Positions 22,170-28,989 of a stretch of 28,989 nucleotides of DNA are shown here, piece by piece. How positions within the stretch are numbered: position 1 is the stretch's first letter; the number at the start of each line of letters is the position of its first letter. The stretch is from CALOBA01 sp942491465 (GTDB lineage: Bacteria > Pseudomonadota > Gammaproteobacteria > Chromatiales > Chromatiaceae), in NCBI GenBank assembly GCA_942491465.1, contig CALOBA010000075.1, forward strand, positions 1-28,989, given 5' to 3'. The translations under genes and the position numbers were made by a program. Below the pieces are notes generated by a model. It was given only the letters and a program-made list of their open reading frames with translations. It ran no database searches and was not told where the DNA came from.

Positions 22170-22290
22170 AGACCCTCCAAGGAGCGAGACCCCGCGCGGA
22201 GGTTGACGCATCGCGACGCATCGGCGATTCCAGCACCCCACCGGGGGGGGTGCAGGGGAGCAGGGCGAGGCCGAGGGGAGAGCCGGGGAA
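22170..22290. repeat. About 120-bp direct repeat, copy 1
   Basis: Shares with 22586-22710, in order: CCCTCC-AGG-GCGAG, CCCCGCGCG, GAGGTTGACGCATCGCG, CGGCGATTCCAG, a C-run/G-run hairpin, GCAGGGGAG, GGGCGA and GAGCCGGGGAA. Differences are mostly one-base indels. Confidence 0.75.
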
Positions 22291-22585
22291 CGAGGCAGCG
22301 CGCGGGGGACCAGGGGGGGCCACGAGGGGCCACAGGACGGGGGAGGAGGGCAGGCGCGACCGAGACGGGGGCCGGTCGAGAGGAGGGGGAGGAGGGCGGG
22401 GGAGGCGGGGGCGGGGCGGACCGCGAGGGCGGGGAGCCGCAACGGCGGGGGGGGGGGGGGCCGAGCGGGGCGAGCATCACGACGGGCGAAGGGCACAGGC
22501 CCGCCGGCGGGGAAGCCGGAGCGCAGCCCCGGAGGAGAGGACCCGGGGGGCACCCCGAGCGACAAGGGGGCATCTCGCCGGCGGC

Positions 22586-22710
22586 GGGCCCTCCCAGGGA
22601 GCGAGCCCCGCGCGCGGAGGTTGACGCATCGCGCGCTCGGCGATTCCAGTCACCCCCACCCGGGGGGGGGCAGGGGAGAGGGCGAAGACCAGAGGGGACG
22701 AGCCGGGGAA
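22586..22710. repeat. About 120-bp direct repeat, copy 2
   Basis: Second copy of the element at 22170-22290, in the same orientation, about 415 bases downstream. The copy ends about 75 bases before the first protein-like codons of the metallopeptidase frame. Confidence 0.75.
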
Positions 22711-22783
22711 ACCGAAGGGGGCGGGATGGCCTGTTGCGACGATCCCGCCGAGCCCACCTCGGGTACTTGCCCGACGACGCCTG

Positions 22784-23509
22784 ATAGACTCGGCAAGCAC
22801 CACATGCCCGCAGTGCGAATACTGGAACAGGGACCACCAGACCGACTCCCGTGGGGCCGACTCGAAGTTCGTCCAATCGAGTCAGTTTGCGGGGGATCAG
22901 GCGGGCTTTCGACTGGAGGCCAACCTGGCCAGCGGCAACATCACCGTCACCTCCATCTTCCAATGGGGCACGATCGCTTCAGGCATCACCGACGCGGAAA
23001 AGGCGGACACCATTACCAAGTTCAAACAGCAAGTCGCGGTCTGGAGCGGTCGCTACAGCATGCGGATTACAGATCCGATCTGCGGCGAGCGCACCCTACC
23101 GATTCGCTTTCGCCTGCTCTGGTCCCCCGACGATAGCGCCGACTCGGCCACCCATCAGGTCAACCTCTACCGGACCTATGCGCGGGCGGGCGTGACCGGA
23201 TGGCATGTCGACATCGGCTATGACTCGGACGTAACGGCGGATGGGGCCTGGACCTTGGCCCATGAGTACGGTCATACGATCAGCTTGAAGGATGAGTACT
23301 TCTACAGCGGCGTAACCTCGGCGAACGTCGTCTACAAGAAGGCCGACGGGACCACCGAGCGCGTGACCCTAGAGCCGAGCTCCACCAACATCATGTTCAC
23401 CTTCGGCGACCGGACCTATCATCCGCGGTTCTTCTATTTCGCGGCGATTGAGGCCCAGGAGCTGCTTCGCCGCGAGTCCGGTCGCAACGTGACCTGCGAG
23501 ATCGTGTGA
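22784..23509 (+). CDS. Zinc metallopeptidase-like protein, candidate secreted toxin; 5' end unresolved
   Basis: The frame ends with a zincin motif HEYGHTISLKDEY (23261-23299): HExxH plus a nearby Asp-Glu-Tyr, as in metallopeptidases with HExxHxxxxxDEY. Upstream it carries a CPQC knuckle (about 22805) and segments ITDPICGERT and WHVDIGYDSD; the end is RNVTCEIV. About 240 residues look protein-like. No start codon is visible: the frame is open from 22625 and runs back into the G-rich tract, so the N-terminus is missing or corrupted. The C-terminal YSGVTSA...NIM...FFYFAAIEAQELL resembles metallopeptidase tips of type VI/Rhs-type effectors, from memory. A lipoprotein gene overlaps its stop by four bases, suggesting toxin plus immunity. 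Confidence 0.65.
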   Translation: MDSASTTCPQCEYWNRDHQTDSRGADSKFVQSSQFAGDQAGFRLEANLASGNITVTSIFQWGTIASGITDAEKADTITKFKQQVAVWSGRYSMRITDPICGERTLPIRFRLLWSPDDSADSATHQVNLYRTYARAGVTGWHVDIGYDSDVTADGAWTLAHEYGHTISLKDEYFYSGVTSANVVYKKADGTTERVTLEPSSTNIMFTFGDRTYHPRFFYFAAIEAQELLRRESGRNVTCEIV

Positions 23510-24072
23510 GCTGGGCACGACTCGCCGCTGGGGTCGTCGCGCTGCTTAGCGGGTGTACGCACCAGTCTTTAGCCATACAGGAGGACGATCCGATGTCCGA
23601 GGTTCAAGTTGACAGCATGCGAATCTCACTGACCGGGCCCGCAAGCCTCGAGCGATCCGTCATCGAGCGCACCAGCCCGAGCTATGACGGGCAACAGGCC
23701 CTGTTCAAGGTAACCATCACCAATGCATCGGGTGATTTTCGCCGGCTCCCGTTCGACGAGCTGGCACGCCATGTCGTGCGTGTCTACCGCCACCCTGCGA
23801 CCAAGGCCGAGTGGATCGACAATCGCACCCCGCCACCCAAGATGAACGGCGCGGTCATCGCCCTCGCACCAGGGGCGAGCCGCGGCTTTCCGCTCTTATT
23901 TGAGTTCCCATCCCGGCTCCTGGAACAAGATGCGAAGACACAGCAGGTCCAGTTCTGCGCGCGATGGGACTCGACCTGGCTGCGCGAAGCGGCCTACGCC
24001 CCCCAAGCGTTCGACTGGAACCAGGGATTTGAGGTCTGTACCGACCTGCGCCTCGTCGATCCCGGTACCTGA
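23506..24072 (+). CDS. Lipoprotein, candidate immunity partner of the metallopeptidase
   Basis: A 188-residue protein starting at GTG 23506, which overlaps the preceding TGA by four bases (GTGA), so the two genes are translationally coupled. The N-terminus MSWARLAAGVVALLSGC is a lipoprotein signal with lipobox LLSGC and Cys17. The mature part looks like a beta-rich domain (FKVTITNASGDFRRLPFDEL; VIALAPGASRGFPLLFEF), reminiscent of immunoglobulin-like periplasmic proteins, with cysteines in FCARW and EVCTDL that may pair. I do not recognise a named family. A periplasmic lipoprotein encoded immediately after a toxic enzyme is a common layout for immunity proteins; here that is inference from context. 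Confidence 0.72.
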   Translation: MSWARLAAGVVALLSGCTHQSLAIQEDDPMSEVQVDSMRISLTGPASLERSVIERTSPSYDGQQALFKVTITNASGDFRRLPFDELARHVVRVYRHPATKAEWIDNRTPPPKMNGAVIALAPGASRGFPLLFEFPSRLLEQDAKTQQVQFCARWDSTWLREAAYAPQAFDWNQGFEVCTDLRLVDPGT

Positions 24073-24076
24073 TGCA

Positions 24077-24289
24077 GGGGAAAAGGGGTCAGAGGGGGAA
24101 AAGAGGGAGAAAGGTCAGGCTCAATGGACGAAAAAGGGGTCCTGGACGAAAAAGGGGTCCGAAAAAGGGGTCTCCGAAAAAGGGGTCGAAAAAGGCGAAA
24201 AAGGGGTCAGGCGAAAAAGGGGTCAGATCCCTTTTCGGTACTCCACGAAAAAAGGAAAAAGGGGTCAGATCCCTTTTCGGTACTCGGCG
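24077..24289. repeat. Cluster of GAAAAAGGGGTC repeats
   Basis: About nine units of (C)GAAAAAGGGGTC, exact or slightly degenerate, are packed head to tail. The last two are extended to GGGGTCAGATCCCTTTTC plus GGTACTC, making partial palindromes. A degenerate copy recurs near 24772-24800. Such words are dispersed in many gammaproteobacterial genomes and often accompany REP-associated transposases; none is seen here. The cluster starts a few bases after the lipoprotein stop. Confidence 0.85.
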
Positions 24290-24810
24290 AATGAAAAGAT
24301 GCCCAACGAATTGAGGTTAGATCGCGCGAGGAAGCGAGCCGCGATCGTCGTTCGTTGGCCGACCCGGTGCCGAGGAGTCGCGAGTCATAGTACTCATCTT
24401 CCATGAAGCCGGAGCCGGCGAGGCCGCGTACGCCCGCGGCCTCGCCGGCTCCAGTCGCATGTTGCGGCGACCCTCGCCCTGCCGGGACGGATCGGGCGAT
24501 GTTTCGACCGAATTCCGGCCGAGTGGGGCATCGGCCAGCGGCAGCGAATGCCGGGGCGTGGCGTTGTCGCGATCGGCGCTCTCCACCGCGGTCTCCGCGG
24601 CGAGGAGCAGTATTGGCGTGATGCGCGGCTTCGCGGCGGCAGGCCGGTGCGGACAATGTGCATCACGCCTGCGCAGCAGACGGCGACACGCGTTTCGGGC
24701 GCGGTTTCTCATCCGCCGAGGGGGCGTTTCACGATCATCCCGAAGAGCAGGTGCAGCAGCGCGATCGGGGAAAAAGGGGGTCGTCAGAGAAAAGGGTCCA
24801 GAGCCCTTCA
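24290..24810. other. Gene-free stretch with a long hairpin
   Basis: No open frame has a recognisable protein. It contains the perfect inverted repeat at 24411-24452 and otherwise unremarkable GC-rich DNA. Confidence 0.5.
24411..24452. repeat. Perfect 18-bp inverted repeat with 6-base loop
   Basis: Arms 24411-24428 and 24435-24452 (GGAGCCGGCGAGGCCGCG and its complement) are perfectly complementary around TACGCC. There is no T run on either side, so a simple intrinsic terminator is unlikely. Confidence 0.9.
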
Positions 24811-24820
24811 GTTCCGAACC

Positions 24821-24890
24821 GGACTACTTATCCGTTCGGGACAGTTTACTTATCTCTAGCAGTTCCGAGCAGGGATAGTTTACTTATCTC
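24821..24890. repeat. Short direct repeats ending in TTTACTTATCTC
   Basis: GGACAGTTTACTTATCTC (24839-24856) and GGATAGTTTACTTATCTC (24873-24890) differ by one base. A degenerate GGACTACTTATCC (24821-24833) precedes them, and CAGTTCCGA sits before the first and last unit. These look like remnants of a dispersed repeat family. Confidence 0.7.
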
Positions 24891-25059
24891 GGGTGGCGTC
24901 TCTGTTCTTAGCCGTGACGAAGTTGAGGTGATTGTATTTCCGGCACGCCCTTGTCTTGTGCGGGCTTCCCGAGTTCTGGCGTGAAAATGGCCAGCGAACT
25001 TGGTCGCGGCTCTCCGAAAGGTCCAGGGTCCGAGTCAGCGGGTGGGGGGCATTGCAGAG

Positions 25060-25214
25060 CTACGCGCCGCTGGAGCGGGCGGCGGATGCTGTGGCGACGC
25101 TGGAGCGTCGTTACCGATTCAACGAAGGCGACGCCAAGGCCGGGTGATGTCTGCTCGTCGCCAGCTACGCGCCATGCGGATATCGTTCTCGGCCTCCGGG
25201 CGGATGATCACCAT
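25060..25214 (-). pseudogene. Remnant of a RelE/ParE-family toxin
   Basis: ATG 25214 starts MVIIRPEAENDIRMARSW, the typical N-terminus of RelE/ParE toxins. After a frame change it continues as GLGVAFVESVTTLQR, matching the family's GLG-x-x-F segment. The conserved C-terminal strand is not found. The ATG lies seven bases after the antitoxin stop, with a GGGGGGA ribosome site, the usual antitoxin-toxin operon spacing. Probably inactive as written. Confidence 0.6.
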
Positions 25215-25221
25215 GGCAAGA

Positions 25222-25456
25222 TCACAATGTCCCCCCTCTAAGTCCCCGAGTGGGTTGTCGGACCTGCTCATCTCCAGGTGTGCCCTTGTCGGGCTCGGCG
25301 CGGTGCGCGGCCAGGCGTTCGTCGAGGTCGCGATGTACCGGTTCGGGCAGTTCGATCTGATCCGGATCGGCCAGCAGGCTATCCCAGAGTCTCGATCAGC
25401 TTCAAGGCGCTGCTGCAGGAGCTTCGCCAAGATCGTGCAACGGAGGGCTGCTGCAT
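25222..25456 (-). pseudogene. Frameshifted antitoxin (addiction-module component type)
   Basis: Two frames together give ALKLIETL, then LWDSLLADPDQIELPEPVHR followed by DLDERLAAHRAEPDKGTPGDE. This matches the small addiction-module antitoxins that precede ParE-like toxins (motif LWDS plus a RLA-x-H-x-x-P helix). A frameshift falls near 25381-25395, and the expected end (WDEVxAR) is altered. The start could be ATG 25456. Directly upstream of the toxin remnant. Confidence 0.62.
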
Positions 25457-25570
25457 GCGTACTGTGATCTCGTCCGCCGGTGGGCCAGCGTTTGTACTGT
25501 GGATAGCATGGCATCCGATGCTGCGGCTCGGGAGCGGTTGTCGGGCTGTGCATGATCGGTTGGGGCTGAT

Positions 25571-25803
25571 TCAGGTCGTCGGTGGTGTATTGGGCTGCCA
25601 GCACCGCACGCCCTCGGGGAAACAGGCGGCGCGAAGCATGCCGGCATCGTAGAGATAGCCGTCGGACTCGGAGGTGTCTTCGTCGAGTACACGGATCTGG
25701 AGTGTTCGGTCGCTGCGGTGTCTTCCAATATGTCGTAGACCTTGCCGACGACGAGGCTGGCGTTGTTGCCGTTGTTGTCGATGCAGATGACGTACTCGCT
25801 CAT
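25571..25803 (-). CDS. Small conserved-looking protein of unknown function, with one frameshift
   Basis: ATG 25803 begins MSEYVICIDNNGNNASLVVG, continuing KVYDILEDTAATEH; a one-base shift near 25700-25710 gives LQIRVLDEDTSESDGYLYDA and the end at TGA 25571. The combined protein is about 76 residues. Its pattern of CIDN, a GKVYDIL segment, a V(I/L)DE strand and GYLYDA-M resembles a widespread small beta-barrel-like hypothetical family with no known role. It lies downstream of the DUF4340 gene, in the same direction. Confidence 0.55.
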
Positions 25804-25868
25804 GGCAGCAACTCTTTGATCTTGAAATCGCGCCGGCGTGCCGTGCTTCGATCCATGAGCGACTTTGG

Positions 25869-26957
25869 TCAACGCATGGCCTGAGAGCCCCGCCATGCAA
25901 CGGCGGGGGCGTTGGACCTCCTCGGCTGGCTGCTCTGGCTGGATGCTTCGGCGTTCTCCGCGGACTGGCTGGGTGCGTCGCCCTGTCTTCAGCTCGCCCG
26001 CCGCCTGATCCTCGTTACCCGCATCTGGCTGCTCCGGCGGCGCTGGCGTGTCGTCCAGCGCCGCGCGTTGGGTGTCGTTGAGCTGTTGGGCGAGAGAGCC
26101 GGCGATTTCCAGCGTTTGCTCGACGTCGGAGCGGCGCAGCTTGGCGGCGGCACCGTCGTTCGTCTGGTCTTCCAGAGCCGGTAGGTCAGCGGGTCGGCGT
26201 CCTTGCCGGCCAGCTCGATGGTCAGGGCAGGGTCGCCGTCGGGGGCGTCGGAAGACTCGGCGACGGATTGAAGGCGCAGGGTGGACAGCCGGCTGACCAA
26301 CGTGGCGATGACCTCGGGGCGGGGGGTCTCGCCGTCGGCCAGTCCAAGCACGTTGAAGGTCTCGCCGTTGCGTTGGAGCTTCACATCGGGCAGCGCGATG
26401 GCGGTGATGGCGTCGGCGTCGAGCTTGAGCAGGTCCTTGTCGGCCCAGTCGTCGATGCCGGCGCCGGCCTCCCAGGTGTTGAGTTCGCCGACGTAGACCT
26501 GGTCGTCGCCGGCGGGGCGCAGGTGGGCCTTGCGCAGGCCGGGGGAGGTGCCGACGTAGAGCACGGCCTGCTCGGTGTCGCCGTCGAGCAGGGTGATGCG
26601 CCGCTCGAAGGTGTCGTCGGCGACTTGGAAGCGCTCCAGGGCACCGGCGCTGGTGGCGACGGGCCAGCCCTGCTTGAGGGCGCCGATGCGCTCGATGGGC
26701 TCGACGGCGGCGCCGTCGTAGATGCCGTCGCGCCACGGTGTACCCAGCCGGCGTCGGTCTTGGGCGAATACCACGCTGGCATCGGCATCGGCGATGCGCA
26801 GGCCGTCGATGGCCTCCAGGTCGACGGCGACCAGCGGCCGCCCGGGCTCGTAGGCGGCGTAGTCGGCGCCGGCCAGGTGCAGGCCGATGGCCAGCAGCGA
26901 CTGGGCGGCGAGCAGGCCGATGAGGATGCGGGTGGTCAAGCTGTTTGCGGTCTTCAT
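25869..26957 (-). pseudogene. DUF4340-type protein linked to a GldG-like ABC transporter, frameshifted
   Basis: ATG 26957 (AAGGAG Shine-Dalgarno) opens a protein with an N-terminal membrane anchor (RILIGLLAAQSLLAIGLHLA) and an extracytoplasmic DUF4340-like domain (VVFAQDRRRLGTPWRDG, AVLYVGTSPGLRKAHLR, VYVGELNTWEA). Near 26165-26185 the frame shifts so that LTYRLWK continues as LEDQTNDGAAAKLRRSD and VEQTLEIAGSLAQQLND. The tail is Gln/Ser-rich, and the most plausible stop is TGA at 25869, back in the original frame. DUF4340 proteins accompany GldF/GldG-type ABC systems; their function is unknown. It begins 19 bases after the GldG-like gene. Confidence 0.7.
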
Positions 26958-26976
26958 GTCTCGCTGCTCCTTCTCG

Positions 26977-28989
26977 TCAGGGCTTGGCCGAGATCGCGGC
27001 GTAGCGGGCGCGGGTGGCCGCGGTGAGCTGCCGGTGCAGGAAGGGGGCCGTTGGGGTGAGGCCGAGCGGGGCCAGGATATAGTTCAGGGATTCCCAAAAG
27101 ACCTGTGCGCCGCGGTCGAGGGGGTCGAGGATGCGCGAGAACTGGGCGCGCCCGCGGATGCCGAGCAGGCCGCGCTCCTCCAGCGACCAGTCGATGGCGT
27201 TCTCGATCAGCTCCAAGGGCTTGAGATAGCGGGTGCCGAGTCCGGCGGCGGCCAGGTCCAGCATCTCGTCGTTGATGAAGCTGTTGGAGGCGAACAGGAT
27301 GATCCGCGCCGACTCGGAGGAGTGGTCGATGACGCGACCGATGACCTGTGCTGGCTCTTCGGGCTCGGCGGCCTCGGGGTTGGTCGGGGTCCGGCGGGGT
27401 TGTGCTTGTGCAGACGCGGCCTCGGCGGCGGCTCGCAGTCGGCGAGGGCTTGTCCTTGGTAGGACTCGAAGCGGTCCTCGGCGACCACGGCCAGGAGCTG
27501 CCGACCGCGCGCGTCGCCGGGCTCGAAGCCTAAGCGGCCGTGGGTCTCGAAGTCCGGCTGGATGTCGAGGCCGTCGGCGGTCCAGGCGCGATCGGAGCTG
27601 TGCAGCAGCGCGGTGATCTCGCGGCCCTCGATGGCAGCTCGTCGGCCAGGCTGGATCGGCGAAGACCCAGGTGAGCGTGACCTGGCCCAGGCCGGCGGTG
27701 GGCCTGCTGTCCTGGTTCAGACCGTCGCTGCGCACATCGGCCGAGCAGGGGTAGTCGGCTGAGGTCTCGCGCACCACGAAGCCGCCGACGTTGCGGTCCA
27801 CCGGGATCGGGAAGGCGGCGTTCTGGGGGTCGAGCACCAGGGTGTCTTCGATGCTTAAGCCCTGGTGCGCCAGCAATTCGGCCAGGCCGGGGTCGGTGCG
27901 GGTAGCGGACGAAGTTCATCGCCCTGGATATCCAGGGTGGCGGTGGCCAGCACGACGGTGCCGCCCTGCATCAGGAACTGGTCGATGGCGAAGGCTTGAC
28001 TGGGTCTCGTCCAGGTCCTTGGGTGCGGCGACGACGAGGATGTCGGCGTCGTCCGGCACCCGCCCGTCGGCGAGGTCGGCGTCGGTGACGTTGTGCTCCT
28101 CGGAGAGCAGATCGCGCAGCAGCGTGAAGCGCGGGCCGCCGGCGCCCTGGGGCATGCCGAACTGGCCGAAGCTCGGCGGGGCCGGCGGGGTGTTCAACTC
28201 GACGGTCTTCAGGAAGCCCTGGGAGAAGCGCTTGAGGCCGACACCGTGGAGCGTTCCAGATCGGCGCGGTCGAGGGCCTGGGGCAGCAGCACCTGCACGA
28301 TCTGCTCGCCGTCGCTCATGGTCAGCGCGCCGAACCAGAAGGTGTTGGCGTCGAACAGGCTCGCGGTCGCGGGCTGGAAGCGTAGTCGAAGCGCTGAGCT
28401 GTTGGCCCAGGGCGCCGCCGTCGGCGTCCGGGTCGCGCATCTCGACCTTGAGCTTGCCGTCGGCCTGCGCGGCGAACTCCGCGAGCAGGTCGTCGAGCTC
28501 AATGCGGAATGCGCGCAGGGATTCCGGCAGCCGGTCGTCGGCGGAGATGTAGCCGGTGAAGGTCAGCGACATCGATGTTGTCGAACAGCGTACCTCGCCC
28601 TGATAGGCGTAGAGGAGGCGCTTGATCCCCTGGGTGATGTCGTACTCGGGGTTGCGCAGCTCCACGTCCAGGTCGTTCTCGGACTGGACCTTGACCTCGA
28701 TGAGGTCGCCCGAGTCGAGCACCTCGTATTGGTCGCCGTACTGGATGAGGATGTTGAAGTAGGAGTTGACCACCGATGCCTGGTACTTGCTTTGGAACTG
28801 GAAGGGCACCGGCTCGATGCCGTACTTCCTCGTTGCCCTCCTGCTCCAGCTCGGGGTGGCGCGGCAGGTCGATGATCTCGACGCGCGCGACCGGCTTGCC
28901 GGCGATGGCGTACTCCTCCAGCAGGTCGCGCAGCCGGGGCACCAGCAGGGCCAGCGGCAGACGTTCTGGGCGCTGAAGTAGCCGCGGAT
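26977..28989 (-). pseudogene. GldG-like ABC-transporter auxiliary protein, many frameshifts, N-terminus beyond the window edge
   Basis: Pieces in all three minus frames join into one protein. In order they include RDLLEEYAIAGKPVARVEII; FQFQSKYQASVVNSYFNILI; GDLIEVKVQSENDLDVELRN; YDITQGIKRLLYAYQG; RFTLLRDLLSEEHNV; DDADILVVAAPKDLDE; GLSIEDTLVLDPQNAAFPIP; SARIILFASNSFINDEMLDL; and YILAPLGLTPTAPFLHRQLT. This is the ABC_transp_aux/GldG type, an extracytoplasmic protein often fused to the permease. At least seven frame changes are needed (around 28825, 28580, 28385, 28245, 28000, 27905, 27650 and 27420), several explained by one extra base in a short homopolymer. Either an inactive gene or poor sequence; the conserved content argues for the latter. 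Confidence 0.75.

Larger units (their letters stand above)
21330..22740. other. Extreme purine/G-rich tract without recognisable genes
   Basis: The plus strand is dominated by G runs of 5 to 13 and GA-rich words, with almost no T for long intervals (for example 21340-21720 and 22260-22560). Ordinary-looking islands occur (21770-21880 and 22020-22230). Open frames here are only low-complexity Gly/Arg or Pro strings. Many G4-forming motifs are possible. The abrupt change from both neighbours, and the garbled integrase next door, make a sequencing or assembly artefact a serious possibility. Confidence 0.7.

Noticed and set aside
24411..24452. Hairpin as an integron attC site
   Set aside because: The stem is perfect, with no extrahelical bases and no GTT-containing core boxes.
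24077..24890. Repeat clusters as a possible CRISPR array
   Set aside because: Units are about 12-18 bases, irregularly spaced, without uniform spacers of 30-40 bases; no cas genes are in the window.

Overview
The window is GC-rich chromosomal DNA, most likely from a gammaproteobacterium. The rhodanese-secB-gpsA order with trmL nearby is a gammaproteobacterial arrangement. A class 1B dihydroorotate dehydrogenase, a GspE/GspF pair, a persulfide-sensor-like ArsR repressor and remnants of Rpn nuclease and HerA-like ATPase genes would fit a sulfur-oxidising lineage such as Chromatiales. That placement is an inference from gene content, not from a marker gene.

Layout. 1-1758 (minus): large dynamin-like GTPase running off the left edge. 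1759-2673: no intact gene. 2674-2785: tRNA-Thr(CGT) with an intrinsic terminator. 2790-4720: gene graveyard with 5'-truncated pieces of an AAA-type ATPase, a HerA-like ATPase and an Rpn/PD-(D/E)XK nuclease. 4731-5027: small conserved-looking protein with its own promoter and terminator. 5145-6623: divergent pyrD (class 1B) and trmL. 6628-6716: an 89-bp hairpin element. 6877-8923 (minus): rhodanese-secB-gpsA operon. 9140-9511 (minus): ArsR-family repressor. 9650-12471 (plus): envC-ctpA, cell-envelope remodelling. 12477-12565: second copy of the hairpin element, inverted. 12697-19953 (plus): apparent operon of a DJ-1 protein, a WecA-like glycosyl-1-phosphate transferase, a nucleotide-sugar dehydratase, gspE (one frameshift) and gspF. 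19954-20902 (minus): broken integron-type integrase. 21330-22740: strange purine/G-rich tract with a 120-bp direct repeat. 22784-24072 (plus): zinc metallopeptidase overlapping a lipoprotein gene, a candidate toxin-immunity pair. 24077-24890: short-repeat clusters and a perfect hairpin. 25060-25803 (minus): decayed toxin-antitoxin module and a small protein. 25869-28989 (minus): DUF4340 and GldG-like ABC-transporter auxiliary genes, both with many frameshifts.

How the genes work together. The left-centre is housekeeping: pyrimidine synthesis, wobble-base tRNA methylation, protein export, phospholipid precursor synthesis and septal murein hydrolase control. The 12.7-20 kb operon joins lipid-linked glycan building to a type II secretion (or related pilus) motor. 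The right third is accessory DNA: integrase, candidate toxin pair, repeats, broken toxin-antitoxin genes and a broken ABC-transporter module.

Caution. Single-base indels at short homopolymers recur in gspE, the antitoxin, DUF4340 and the GldG-like gene, and the integrase and G-rich tract look garbled. Some apparent pseudogenes may therefore be sequence errors. The intact genes between 5 and 16 kb show no such damage.
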